DNA from: CAKXIK01 sp050947015
Lineage (GTDB): Bacteria > Bacillota > Clostridia > Oscillospirales > Acutalibacteraceae
DNA length: 64,000 nucleotides
Reading direction: 5' to 3'
Assembly: GCA_050947015.1 (NCBI GenBank)
Contig: JBMNVT010000001.1
Location: 1-64,000, forward strand
Position numbers and translations under genes: made by a program. The notes under the pieces are model-generated. The model searched no databases. It saw nothing but the letters and a program-made list of their open reading frames with translations, and was not told the DNA's origin. Of this stretch, positions 16,654 to 25,017 are shown one piece after another. The first letter of the stretch is position 1. Each line of letters opens with the position of its first letter.

Positions 16654-16683
16654 GTAACAGATAAAAGCAGGAGCGTGAAAAAA

Positions 16684-17820
16684 ATGAAGTCGTTCTTTTC
16701 CATGACCCTCGTTTGTGTTCTGACAGCGGCGTTGCTGTCCTCGTGTTTGCCTGCGCCGGCGTCTTCCGTGCCATCGTCGTCTTCTTTACAGGAAGCGTCT
16801 TCGACGGCTGCTTCCTCACAAATCGCGCTGTCTTCAACGTCCTCTCAGGCGGTTTCTGGGCAGCAGCTTGTTTTTCACCCGGAATATATGCGGCAGACAA
16901 TTTCACAGTACGGTTATATTGATACCAACGGCACCCTTCACTGGAATCCGGATTTCATCGAACGGAAACTGATCGGCGAATACGGGCTGAACGATTATGC
17001 CAAAGCGCTGCAGGAGCTGACGAAGAGGAACGGAGCAGTCAGTTTCTGCGTTGCACCGCTCACTTATGAGGTGCTCGTCCTTTGGGAGGATTCTTCCATG
17101 ACGGCGCTGAAAGCAGAATTTTCGCCCATGGCTGGACCGGGAATCGAAATCTCCGAAAAGGAATGGGGGAAGGTCGCGGCCGAAGAAGAGGAAAATGTGG
17201 CGGCGCTCGCGTGCGGACAGGAATTCGGCCCTTTTTATCTGAAAAAGGACGGCAGCGTCTGGCTGAGCTTCCGGGAAGAACCGGAGCGCAGCGGCGCGAT
17301 GCAGATCTCGCTCGATCCGTCCGATAGCCGTCTGGATGTTCTTACAGAAGGCGGAACGCTGGAAGCAAAGCTGATCGAACAGCTGCAAACGGAAGAAGAA
17401 CGAAGCGAAGCGGCTTCCTGGCAGGACATTGTGCAGATGATGTCCTACGATATGATCGTCTATGCGCTGCATGCGGACGGTTCTCTGACGCGCGCCCGGA
17501 AAAGCGATTACCCGTACGGAAGGGCCGAGCAGCAATACCCTTGGCCTTCGGAGCCGGTCAATGTGGTCCGGCTCTTCCCCGGAACGGGCTGGTATCTTAC
17601 GGCGGACGGAACGCTGTACCATCTCGACATAAACAGCGAATTTCCTTCGAACAAAACGATCAGCGGGATGCAGGAGGTCGATCAGATATTTTCGGAAGGC
17701 AGCTATGCGCTGATGAAAGACGGCAGCATCCGTCCGCTTGATTCGCAGGCGGAACAGGACAAGGCCCTGAGCGAATGGCTGAATTCCGTTCAGAATGTGA
17801 TGACGGTTACGACAGAATAA
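16684..17820 (+). CDS. lipoprotein with RCC1-like repeats, function unknown
   Basis: Secreted, lipid-anchored protein of 378 residues. The signal peptide ends in lipobox LLSSC (cysteine near residue 21), then a Ser/Ala-rich linker of about 45 residues. The body has repeated short blades of the form aromatic-x-x-x-DG-S/T-aromatic (YIDTNGTLHW, FYLKKDGSVW, YALHADGSLT, YLTADGTLYHL, YALMKDGSIR), typical of RCC1-like beta-propellers. ATG 16684 has AGGAG upstream; the frame is open earlier but the signal peptide fixes the start. It is alone between its promoter and a strong terminator. Ligand and role are unknown. Confidence 0.7.
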   Translation: MKSFFSMTLVCVLTAALLSSCLPAPASSVPSSSSLQEASSTAASSQIALSSTSSQAVSGQQLVFHPEYMRQTISQYGYIDTNGTLHWNPDFIERKLIGEYGLNDYAKALQELTKRNGAVSFCVAPLTYEVLVLWEDSSMTALKAEFSPMAGPGIEISEKEWGKVAAEEEENVAALACGQEFGPFYLKKDGSVWLSFREEPERSGAMQISLDPSDSRLDVLTEGGTLEAKLIEQLQTEEERSEAASWQDIVQMMSYDMIVYALHADGSLTRARKSDYPYGRAEQQYPWPSEPVNVVRLFPGTGWYLTADGTLYHLDINSEFPSNKTISGMQEVDQIFSEGSYALMKDGSIRPLDSQAEQDKALSEWLNSVQNVMTVTTE

Positions 17821-17828
17821 TACGGCAG

Positions 17829-17872
17829 ACCCGCCTGCAGGAGTTTGACGCGCTGCAGGCGGGTGTTTTTTT
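17829..17872. terminator. bidirectional terminator
   Basis: A perfect 12-bp stem, ACCCGCCTGCAG (17829-17840) with CTGCAGGCGGGT (17853-17864), then GTTTTTTT on the plus strand. It separates the lipoprotein gene from the convergent germination gene. Confidence 0.85.
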
Positions 17873-17876
17873 GCTT

Positions 17877-19313
17877 TCAGGTGTTTTTGCGGCTGACCGG
17901 GCCGCGAAAAAAGATTTTGGCAAAACGGCCGGCGTTGAAGGGGATCAGCGGAGAAAGGTAACTGCGACCGGTTACGGTGCGGGTAAAGGCAATTGTCAGA
18001 ATCAGCAGCACGACCGCGGCAGCAAATCCCCATGCTCCAAAAATGGCCGTCAGAATAATCATGACAATGCGCGAAAATTTGAACGCATAACTAAGCTCAA
18101 AGCTGGGCTGCGTAAAGTTGCCGGTTGCAACGAACGCCATATACAGCACGACCTCCGGTACAAGCCATCCGGCCTGAATTGCAAAATCGCCCAGGATCAG
18201 GGCGCTGACGACGGAGAACGACGTGCTGAGAGCGTTCGGCGTGTTCAGCGAGGCAAGTTTCAGCGCGTCGAGCATGAATTCGATAATCAGCAGCTGCGCG
18301 ACGATGGGAACGGTGTTCGGTTCCTCCACCTTAATAAATGCCAGCCATTCGGGAATCCATTGCGGGTTTTCCACCAACAGAAACCAGACCGGCGTTAAAA
18401 ACAGCGTCAGTACAAACACGGTGATCCGCAGCAGACGCAGGTAGCTGCCGACAGCGGGTGGAAAATAAAAATCATTTGTATCCTGTACAAAATCGAACAG
18501 CGTGACCGGAAGAATCATTGCAGAAGGGGAGTTGTCGGTGATGATAATAATTTTTCCCTCTACAACGCAGGCAGCTGCCGTGTCGGGCCGCTCGGTGTAC
18601 CGGATGCGCGGAAACGGGTTGAACCACTGCCGCGGAATCAGCGTTTCAGCCAGGCTTTCCTGTCCCATCGTCAGTGTCTTGGCGCGAATGGATTCTATTT
18701 TTTTTGCCAGCTGCTCGACCATTTTTTCGTCTGCCGTTCCGGAAAGATAACAGAGAACCACGTCGGCGCGGGAGTTGTCCGTTGCACGTACATAACGCAT
18801 CGTCAGTGCAGGGTCGCGCAGGCGCCTTCGGATGAGAGCGGTATTCATGACCAGCGTTTCAACAAAGCCGTCGTGGGCGCCGCGCAGCACCCGGTCGTCA
18901 TCCGGCTCGCCCACTGAGCGGGCGGGATATGTGCGCGCGTCAATCATCACAGCACCGGCAAAGCCGTCCAAAATCAACGCGATCGTGCCGGACAACACCT
19001 GCGTTACAACATCGCCGGTTAAAGAAACAATTTCAGTTTCGGTATAGGGGATGAATCGGTCGGCGAAATCCTGTGCACTTTTCAGCGGCGCGAGATCCTC
19101 CGGTTTGACGGAAAACAAAAACTGCATAACCTTTTCCAGCAGCTCGTCCTTGGCAAAGCCGTCAACCAGGTAAAACTTTCCTTTTCGTTCCCCAATAACA
19201 ACCGGTTTTGTGACGAGGTCAAAGCTTTCGTTGATCCGGAGTGCCCGGTCGAGCGAGCGGGAATCCTGCGCAAAATTTCCGCCAAGCGTTTGATGTCCTT
19301 TTGAGTCAGACAT
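17877..19313 (-). CDS. GerA/SpoVAF-family spore germination protein
   Basis: Spore membrane protein of the GerA A-subunit family, which includes SpoVAF. These subunits take part in germinant sensing or ion/DPA release. About 478 residues from ATG 19313 (an in-frame GTG lies two codons upstream). The N-terminal half is soluble, with DNSRADVVLCYLSG near 180. The C-terminal half is membrane-spanning, with FPPAVGSYLRLLRITVF near 315 and PEVVLYMAFVATGNFTQPS near 420. No B or C subunit genes and no spoVA genes are adjacent, so it is an orphan. AAAGGCGG is the ribosome site. Confidence 0.85.
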   Translation of the reverse strand: MSDSKGHQTLGGNFAQDSRSLDRALRINESFDLVTKPVVIGERKGKFYLVDGFAKDELLEKVMQFLFSVKPEDLAPLKSAQDFADRFIPYTETEIVSLTGDVVTQVLSGTIALILDGFAGAVMIDARTYPARSVGEPDDDRVLRGAHDGFVETLVMNTALIRRRLRDPALTMRYVRATDNSRADVVLCYLSGTADEKMVEQLAKKIESIRAKTLTMGQESLAETLIPRQWFNPFPRIRYTERPDTAAACVVEGKIIIITDNSPSAMILPVTLFDFVQDTNDFYFPPAVGSYLRLLRITVFVLTLFLTPVWFLLVENPQWIPEWLAFIKVEEPNTVPIVAQLLIIEFMLDALKLASLNTPNALSTSFSVVSALILGDFAIQAGWLVPEVVLYMAFVATGNFTQPSFELSYAFKFSRIVMIILTAIFGAWGFAAAVVLLILTIAFTRTVTGRSYLSPLIPFNAGRFAKIFFRGPVSRKNT

Positions 19314-19372
19314 AACCACATTCCGCCTTTGCTGTGTGATGCGGTTATGTTGCCCGTTTCAAATTAAATTAT

Positions 19373-20401
19373 TTATTGAATGCCATGGCCTCCGAAATAG
19401 TCCAGAAACATTGGCGTGCCCAGCACGACTTCAGTGTCCTGAAACACGGCGCGGAACACCGGTTCGTCGAAGATAATCATATCAAGATAATTATACTCCG
19501 AGCCAAACGCGCTGCCGAGCGAATAACCGAGCCGGTACGTTTCAAGCAGCTGTTCCAGCCTTGCGGCAAGGCTACTGCGTTCTGCCGCGTCCTGCTGCTG
19601 TGAGGGGTAGTAGAAATAGCAAAAGACGCCGCCGAATGCGCGAAGACCGTCGGTTTCGTCAAACGGCGCGCCCAGCAGCGGAACATGGCGGGTGAACCCC
19701 CCGACAATGTCGCCGCGCAGTCCCTCTTCGGAGCCGGTGGTGGGATGGTAGCCAAAGCAGAGCGCGGTCGGGTCGCTGACCCAGGGCCATGCGCGGGTTG
19801 CGGGGGTGTTTTGCAGCATGGTGCAGAATTCTGAAAAGTTCATTGAGCTCCCCGCGTTTTGGGGAGGCGTATCGCGGCAGACAAGGTCGCCAATGTAAAT
19901 TTCGGTCAGCGCTTCACCCAGAAACAGATAAAGCAGCATCATGCCAAAGGCGTGCTTTTCTGCATCCGTCCGACCGGAAAAGATTGGAGAAACGGCGATA
20001 ACGTCGTATTTTTGCCGTTCGTCGTTTGCCTCGCAGTAAAACGTAAAAAGCGATGCGTCAATATCGGTTCCGCCAAGGCGCAGCTTTTGGCAGTCGGAGG
20101 GGGAACGCGGCTGCCGGAAGGCAAAAAACTTCCAGTTTTCAAATTCCGGCGCCAGCTGCCGCCAGTAACGGCAGACAAACTGCTCGGTTTTGCTGCCGCA
20201 GGGACACATGGCCAGCGCAAAGTTTCCGCCGGAACCGCCCGCCTCACAAAGAAACGGCAATCCAAGCCCTTTGAGTTTGCTGCCGCAAAATGCGCCTGCC
20301 AAGTCGTATTTGCCGCCCGAAATCGCTTGTTCCAATTCCGGGCGCACTGTGCGAAACCAGCTCCAGAACTGCAGCACACGTTCTTTTGTCGTTTGTATCA
20401 T
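19373..20401 (-). CDS. hypothetical protein, 342 aa
   Basis: I do not recognise this family. The protein has no signal peptide or membrane segment and is rich in aromatic residues. Cysteines occur at CGSK and CPCGSK near residues 38 and 66-70, the latter within AMCPCGSKTEQFVCRYW. The second half holds an acidic, hydrophobic stretch (HAFGMMLLYLFLGEALTEIYIGD) and ends DYFGGHGIQ. It lies about 60 bp before the germination gene on the same strand and about 115 bp after the deacetylase, so co-expression during sporulation is possible but unproven. Confidence 0.6.
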   Translation of the reverse strand: MIQTTKERVLQFWSWFRTVRPELEQAISGGKYDLAGAFCGSKLKGLGLPFLCEAGGSGGNFALAMCPCGSKTEQFVCRYWRQLAPEFENWKFFAFRQPRSPSDCQKLRLGGTDIDASLFTFYCEANDERQKYDVIAVSPIFSGRTDAEKHAFGMMLLYLFLGEALTEIYIGDLVCRDTPPQNAGSSMNFSEFCTMLQNTPATRAWPWVSDPTALCFGYHPTTGSEEGLRGDIVGGFTRHVPLLGAPFDETDGLRAFGGVFCYFYYPSQQQDAAERSSLAARLEQLLETYRLGYSLGSAFGSEYNYLDMIIFDEPVFRAVFQDTEVVLGTPMFLDYFGGHGIQ

Positions 20402-20519
20402 CCCAAAAATCCTCTCATTTTCTGTCGCCTGCCAGAACAGGCTTTAACGGTCCGGGAAATCTTCCGGATGCAAAAAACGCACCCGATGTTACAGAGCGTA
20501 CCACACCAGGCGCAGAAAG

Positions 20520-21464
20520 TCAATTTGTTGCCGGAAAAACAGAAGCAAAATACTGTTCGGAGCTTTTACCCGCTGGGCGCAGAAAGCGCTTGAGAAGGTA
20601 TAAGCTTTCAGGGTTGCGCGTTACCAAGGAAATGCCGCTTTCACAGGAAAGCGTTGCGCGAAAACCCAGCTCGCCGATAATTTGCTTTGTCTCGCTGCTG
20701 AAGCTGCCGAACGGATAGGTAAACGTGGTGGGAACCGTGCCGGTCATTTCGGTAATTCGGTTCTGTAGCTTCAAAACATCCTCGCACAGCAGGCTCTGGT
20801 AGGATGCAAGCGACTCGCCCGCCTTTTTTGCACAGCCGTGACGCCCGTTATTGTAAGTGTGCAGGTTATAGGTGTGGTTTTGAATTTCCACCAGACCGGA
20901 TTGCAGCATTTCATTAATCTGCGGCCAAGTGCAGTGCGAATAATAGGCGTTGTTTTCATCCACGGCAGAAAATTTGTCGGTATAAAGCCCGATGATGGAA
21001 ATGACTGCTTTCATATTCTGCTCCTGCAGGATGGGAAATCCGTAAAGGTAATTGTTGTAGTACCCATCGTCAAAGGTGATGACAACGGGCTTTTCGGGCA
21101 GAGAGGTCCCGTTGTCGACATAATTAATCAGGTCTTGCATTAAAACGGTTTCATAGCCGTGCGATTTCAGCCATGCCAGATCGCTTGCAAACAATGTGGG
21201 CGGAATCACATATGGGCCGGCGCGGAAGGTGTCCTTCAGCAGGCTGTGATACATCAGCACCGGAACCCGGACGCCTTCCTCCGCCGGGGCGGAGGTGGAA
21301 TCCGCAGCAGTGCGGACAATTTGATGCGGCAGGGAAAATACCGCGGTCAACGCGATGAGAATTGCCGCTGCCACAAAACACAGCGCAACGGAAGCGCTTT
21401 TTCCCGGATGAAACGCGCAGAAAAAGAAGTGCCTTTCTTTTTTTGGAATTCTGGAACCACGCAT
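20520..21464 (-). CDS. membrane-anchored polysaccharide deacetylase (NodB domain)
   Basis: Predicted to remove acetyl groups from peptidoglycan or another extracellular glycan. It has 314 residues: a cationic N-terminus, one membrane anchor at about 25-46, and then a NodB-type carbohydrate esterase 4 domain. The metal site is visible as TFDDGYYNN (Asp-Asp) and NHTYNLH (H-x4-H). VPVLMYHSL near 68 is the usual first strand in this group. It belongs to a minus-strand run of cell-surface genes with the M23 peptidase upstream, which suggests cell wall or spore cortex work. The exact substrate is unknown. Confidence 0.85.
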   Translation of the reverse strand: MRGSRIPKKERHFFFCAFHPGKSASVALCFVAAAILIALTAVFSLPHQIVRTAADSTSAPAEEGVRVPVLMYHSLLKDTFRAGPYVIPPTLFASDLAWLKSHGYETVLMQDLINYVDNGTSLPEKPVVITFDDGYYNNYLYGFPILQEQNMKAVISIIGLYTDKFSAVDENNAYYSHCTWPQINEMLQSGLVEIQNHTYNLHTYNNGRHGCAKKAGESLASYQSLLCEDVLKLQNRITEMTGTVPTTFTYPFGSFSSETKQIIGELGFRATLSCESGISLVTRNPESLYLLKRFLRPAGKSSEQYFASVFPATN

Positions 21465-21525
21465 AAAGCGACTCCCCTTCTGATAAATTTACAAAAAACA
21501 CACGCCCGCACGTACCGGCGCGCGA

Positions 21526-22626
21526 TCAGGGGGCACCGCTTTTGGGAATACTTTCGCCGGGCAGCCACGGTATCAGCTCGGCGTCCCAGTAATCATATTT
21601 TCGGTAATATTCCCTGCTCTCCTCGTCACGCCAGACGGTAGAGCGGTGCTTCTGCAGCAGTTTTGTAATTTCATAAAGATCGATCCAGATCTGCGTGGAG
21701 GCATCCTTCTGCGATTCCTCAAAAATCAGCTCAACGCCCCAGTGCAGGTGAGTTGATGTAATATTGTTGGTGTTTTCTTCTGTGCTGTAGCCGGTTCGCC
21801 CAACGTAACCGATGACATCGCCCGCTTTGACAACCGCACCGAGCTGAATGTTTGGGTGGTACGGCCGGTTGCGGCGCATGTGGGCATAATAGTAATAGCG
21901 TTTTTTATCGAAGCTGCGGATTCCGATGCGCCATCCGCCGTACTGGTTCCATCCAAGCTCTTCTACAACGCCGGATTCCACCGCTATGATCGGGGTTCCC
22001 AGCGAGCACATCAGGTCATGGCCAAAATGTTTGCGGCTGTAGCCATAACTTCGGCTGGCACAGAAATCGTCGTAATGGTCGAAATAAAAGCCTTCGGCAA
22101 TAGGAGAAAAAACTTTAAGCCCATAGGTTTCCTTCCAGACGGGATTGCCGGACTCATCCTCCGTACGGATGGAATAGGTACCGAGGTATTCGCCGAGCAC
22201 GGCCGAATAGGCTTCGTAATAATAGTCGTAGTATTTTTTGATATCGGCGGTTATTTCGGTGATGCTTTCTCCGTCTTTCAGCCGCGCACAAAGAGCATCC
22301 ATGTCCTTTGCACGGTAGCGGGAAAATTCGCCTCCGTATTTTGCGCCGAGATACGCCAGGACTGCAATCCAGTCGATCGGCGATTGACTTTCGTGTGTTC
22401 CGATATCATAATTCATGGCACGCTCCATTGCCTCATACGGGACAGTAAAGTCCACCCAGCTGATGACGCCTTCGGTGTTGACGGCCTCCGGCTGCACAGT
22501 TGTCCGGCTCCAGTCCGCTGAACCAATTGGAACCGCAAACGCAATGCAACCGCACAACAGAACACAGCAGGCCGCGATTCTGAATCGCTTATTTCCGAGT
22601 TTTTGCCGTTTCTTTGTTTGAACCAT
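21526..22626 (-). CDS. secreted M23 (LytM-type) peptidase
   Basis: Zinc endopeptidase predicted to cut peptidoglycan cross-bridges outside the membrane. It has 366 residues from ATG 22626 (MVQTKKRQK), an N-terminal membrane or signal segment at about 15-35, a helical region, then a C-terminal peptidase domain. Zinc ligands are in HFGHDLM (H-x3-D) and HLHWGVE (HxH), and the core contains VGRTGYSTEEN. GGAGG seven bases upstream fixes the start, although the frame is open to 22680. Together with the downstream deacetylase it looks like a wall- or spore-related pair. Confidence 0.85.
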   Translation of the reverse strand: MVQTKKRQKLGNKRFRIAACCVLLCGCIAFAVPIGSADWSRTTVQPEAVNTEGVISWVDFTVPYEAMERAMNYDIGTHESQSPIDWIAVLAYLGAKYGGEFSRYRAKDMDALCARLKDGESITEITADIKKYYDYYYEAYSAVLGEYLGTYSIRTEDESGNPVWKETYGLKVFSPIAEGFYFDHYDDFCASRSYGYSRKHFGHDLMCSLGTPIIAVESGVVEELGWNQYGGWRIGIRSFDKKRYYYYAHMRRNRPYHPNIQLGAVVKAGDVIGYVGRTGYSTEENTNNITSTHLHWGVELIFEESQKDASTQIWIDLYEITKLLQKHRSTVWRDEESREYYRKYDYWDAELIPWLPGESIPKSGAP

Positions 22627-22705
22627 GCGCGTCCCTCCGCAATTCACCTTCGATTTGCAGCTCTGTAATCGTATGCGCAAAAAAAGAAGAAAAGAACCGC
22701 TGGGG

Positions 22706-22770
22706 ATAGGGCGGTGTCCGTAAAACTGTTAAACCTCCGCATGTGTTAATCATGCGGAGGTTTCTTATAT
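22706..22770 (+). repeat. inverted repeat element, left copy, with hairpin
   Basis: Begins ATAGGGCGGTGTCCGTAAAAC, then a 13-bp hairpin (AAACCTCCGCATG at 22731-22743 with its complement at 22751-22763) and TTTCTTAT. The same order of conserved blocks with a different stem sequence occurs in opposite orientation at 24700-24759. On the minus strand the hairpin could also end transcription of the DUF4097 gene. Confidence 0.6.
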
Positions 22771-22909
22771 CAAGGATAGCCGCACAGCAGCGCAAGGGAG
22801 CCCCTTGTCCGGAACAAAGTTGACGCAAAACAGTCCGGACATTTGCGTGTATGTGCGCTTTCTCACGCAGCGCACATACAGAGCTTGCGTCTGTATGGAA
22901 ATGCGCCCT

Positions 22910-23872
22910 TTATTGAATATCCAGTTCGATATCCCCTGTATCGGTTGTGATCTCACATCTTCCACCAGTTATGCTTTCAGGAACATCAACACTGCCTGTG
23001 TCGGTTTCAACAAAAAATATCTTTTCAGAAAGGAAAGTTCCCGTAACATCTCCAGTATCAGTTTCTACCAAAGTTTCAGCGGCATCCGAGCCGTCAAATC
23101 TGACATCTCCCGTGCTTCTCTTAATTGAGAACTTTTCTGCGGCAATAACATGATTCAAAGATATATCTCCCGTATCTCCGCTTGATGTAAGATTTTTACA
23201 CTCAATATTGTTCAAATTGGTTCTTCCGGTGGAAACATTGATATTGGCATCACCTCCGCAGATTACGTTAGAAACCGTAATCCTACCCGTTGAAGCAGAA
23301 AGATCAAGCGTTTCTGCAGATGTATTTTCAACACAGACATTTCCGGTGCTTGTTCTAATTTTAATCAACTTTGAGGCAGAGGCGAAAAAGTTAACATCGC
23401 CTGTACTTGACGATATATCAACACCCTCGAACTTAAAATTTTTCGGTATTTCGATATCTCCAGTGCTTTCTTTAATAAAAAGTGAAGCGTATTCGGCTTT
23501 CGGAAGATAAACCGTTATCTTTGGTGAACCGAAGTTAATTCCGATATAGTCATACCAAGTTCTTTCATCAATCATTTTGATAACAAGTGTATTTTCTTGA
23601 ACGGCGACGGAATGCTTTGCTTTTTCCTCCTCATAACATTCCACTCTACATTTTCCATCATCAGACAATGCAAATATAATATCTGCGGTGTCCGTATTCA
23701 TGGATAGGTTGCTAAATTCTTCGCTTATCTCATAGGTGTTCGTTTCATATTTTCCTGTGCTCAGCTTAGAAAAATCCCACTTATATTCCGACATTACCGC
23801 CGCAAACATTATTAGTCCGACAAACACAAGGGAAGCTGCTATAACAATCCATATTTTTGTTGTCTTTCTCAT
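22910..23872 (-). CDS. DUF4097-family membrane-anchored adhesin-like protein
   Basis: A 320-residue protein with one N-terminal membrane helix (about 7-29). The outer part is built of repeating strands with STGD/DTGD turns (ESTGDIEI, SSTGDVNF, TSTGNVCV, DTGDISL, STGDVRF, DTGDVTG, TDTGDIEL), the pattern of the DUF4097 right-handed beta-helix. The start ATG overlaps the DUF1700 stop by one base, so the two are translationally coupled. The conserved PadR-DUF1700-DUF4097 set is linked to envelope-stress-type regulation in Firmicutes, but the function of this protein is unknown. Confidence 0.85.
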   Translation of the reverse strand: MRKTTKIWIVIAASLVFVGLIMFAAVMSEYKWDFSKLSTGKYETNTYEISEEFSNLSMNTDTADIIFALSDDGKCRVECYEEEKAKHSVAVQENTLVIKMIDERTWYDYIGINFGSPKITVYLPKAEYASLFIKESTGDIEIPKNFKFEGVDISSSTGDVNFFASASKLIKIRTSTGNVCVENTSAETLDLSASTGRITVSNVICGGDANINVSTGRTNLNNIECKNLTSSGDTGDISLNHVIAAEKFSIKRSTGDVRFDGSDAAETLVETDTGDVTGTFLSEKIFFVETDTGSVDVPESITGGRCEITTDTGDIELDIQ

Positions 23873-24471
23873 TACGCTTCCTCCTTTTTAATAAAGCAAT
23901 TCTTAATCCATACCGCAAGTTTCTTTGTGAGAACCAGAATGCCTTTTGTAGCCGCCTTGCATCCGTAGAACATAAAAATGGAAAGACCTGCGCAAACAAT
24001 TCCTGCGCCAATCATAGCCACTCCAGTAAGAACATTGCCGTTACAAGCAAAGGCAATCCCTGCTACCATACCGCCAAACGAACAGCCTATTAGACAACCG
24101 AAAACAGCCCACAAGGAAATAATCACAGACCACAACGAAACGTAAAGTGAGAGAATTACGGCAACCGAGGCGATACCTAATGAAAGCCATATGGGAGAAC
24201 CAAGTGCCAAAAGTACGATTTCCCACGCTTTTAGCCGTCTTTTTGCTTTAATTCTTTCCTTTGCGATTTTTGTAAGTGGAATGTCTGCTACTACCTGTGC
24301 AACAATTTCATCAATAGATCCTACTGCCGAAATCGCTTCCTCCTCCGAAAGACCTTCTTCTATTCGATCTTCGATCATTTCACTATAAAATGTCAAACGT
24401 TCCTCAATATCATCCTGCGGCGATCCGGACAATCTTTTGCGCAACTGCGCAAGAAATTCTTGTTTACTCAT
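23872..24471 (-). CDS. DUF1700-family membrane protein
   Basis: A 199-residue protein starting MSKQEFLAQLRKRLSGSPQDD. The N-terminal cytoplasmic helical part (about 1-75) contains the family pattern EERLTFYSEMIEDRIEEGLSEEEAI. It is followed by about four membrane helices and a basic tail. AAGGAGG nine bases before ATG 24471 chooses this start among several in-frame ATGs. Its beginning overlaps the end of the PadR remnant. In intact loci PadR represses the DUF1700-DUF4097 pair. Confidence 0.85.
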   Translation of the reverse strand: MSKQEFLAQLRKRLSGSPQDDIEERLTFYSEMIEDRIEEGLSEEEAISAVGSIDEIVAQVVADIPLTKIAKERIKAKRRLKAWEIVLLALGSPIWLSLGIASVAVILSLYVSLWSVIISLWAVFGCLIGCSFGGMVAGIAFACNGNVLTGVAMIGAGIVCAGLSIFMFYGCKAATKGILVLTKKLAVWIKNCFIKKEEA

Positions 24472-24622
24472 TGCCATCATCCTCCTTAGTGACGAATCGA
24501 TATATAGATAAGATTTCCATCCACTCGTCCTTGAAATCCTCAATACGCTTAAGTCCCTCATTGGTAATATGATAATACTTCCGAAGTCTACCACCATGCT
24601 CAGCAGTGCGAACGGTCAGCAT
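24464..24622 (-). pseudogene. PadR-family repressor remnant (C-terminal part only)
   Basis: The frame reads RTAEHGGRLRKYYHITNEGL followed by KRIEDFKDEWMEIL, the wing and C-terminal helix of PadR repressors, and ends at 24464 overlapping the DUF1700 start. The DNA-binding N-terminal half (about 60 residues) is absent. Upstream DNA is hairpin-rich and non-homologous, and no ribosome site precedes the only ATG (24622). The gene looks truncated, so the downstream pair has probably lost its own repressor. Confidence 0.65.
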
Positions 24623-24628
24623 ATTTGC

Positions 24629-24699
24629 TGTAAATAGTCCGCAGGATCTCCCTGCGGACGGTACAGTTCCGGTTGTCCAGAATTAAATCGCTATTTACA
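24629..24699. repeat. nested inverted repeats at the truncation point of padR
   Basis: TGTAAATAG (24629-24637) and CTATTTACA (24691-24699) form a 9-bp inverted repeat. It encloses a second hairpin, TCCGCAGG with CCTGCGGA, at 24638-24659. The structure adjoins the right copy of the island-end repeat. Confidence 0.55.
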
Positions 24700-24759
24700 A
24701 GAAACGCCACAGCAAGTTAGATTGCTGTGGTGTAAACCGTTTTACGAACAGCGCCCTAT
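24700..24759 (-). repeat. inverted repeat element, right copy, with hairpin
   Basis: Read on the minus strand from 24759: ATAGGGCGCTGTTCGTAAAAC, then a hairpin CCACAGCAA/TTGCTGTGG with a 6-nt loop, then GTTTCTTG. Outer block, inner block and the trailing GTTTCTT match the copy at 22706. The stem bases differ but remain paired. Confidence 0.6.
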
Positions 24760-24843
24760 TGCCGAAGCGCTTTCGACAGTCTGCAAAACATTGACGCGGC
24801 AGGGTTGGCCGGGAAAAGAATTTGTCGCTTTGGGTCTGCGGCC

Positions 24844-24893
24844 GTGCAAATTTTAACGACTGCCATTTGTGCAAATTTTAACGACTGCCATTT
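24844..24893. repeat. two-copy 25-bp perfect tandem repeat
   Basis: The 25-base unit beginning GTGCAAATTTTAACGACTGC occurs twice head to tail (24844-24868 and 24869-24893), ending six bases before the -35 box of the next promoter. No coding sequence is seen between the island end and here. Confidence 0.85.
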
Positions 24894-24898
24894 GTGAA

Positions 24899-24927
24899 TT
24901 GATCCAGGCCGCGTAAAATGGTATAAT
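24899..24927 (+). promoter_or_regulatory. sigma-A promoter of the histidine phosphatase gene
   Basis: TTGATC (24899-24904), 17-bp spacer, TATAAT (24922-24927). Confidence 0.8.
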
Positions 24928-25017
24928 CAGAACAGATTAATATGGCACTGACCGGCGGACGATTGGAGTGAAAAATGGCGGCAGACGGAAAATACGGTTT
25001 TCGGGAGAGGATTACAC

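Larger units (their letters stand above)
22706..24759. mobile_element. putative AT-richer island bounded by inverted hairpin repeats
   Basis: About 2 kb carrying a PadR remnant, DUF1700 and DUF4097, visibly richer in AT and in ATA/AGA/TTA codons than its neighbours. Imperfect inverted repeats with hairpins lie at both ends and face inward. No transposase is encoded, and I could not identify a target-site duplication. A passenger cassette moved in trans, or two independently inserted repeats, both fit. Confidence 0.4.

Noticed and set aside
22706..22770. Left island-end hairpin treated as a plain terminator
   Set aside because: U-tracts are poor on both strands, and the conserved flanks shared with 24700-24759 are not explained by a terminator.
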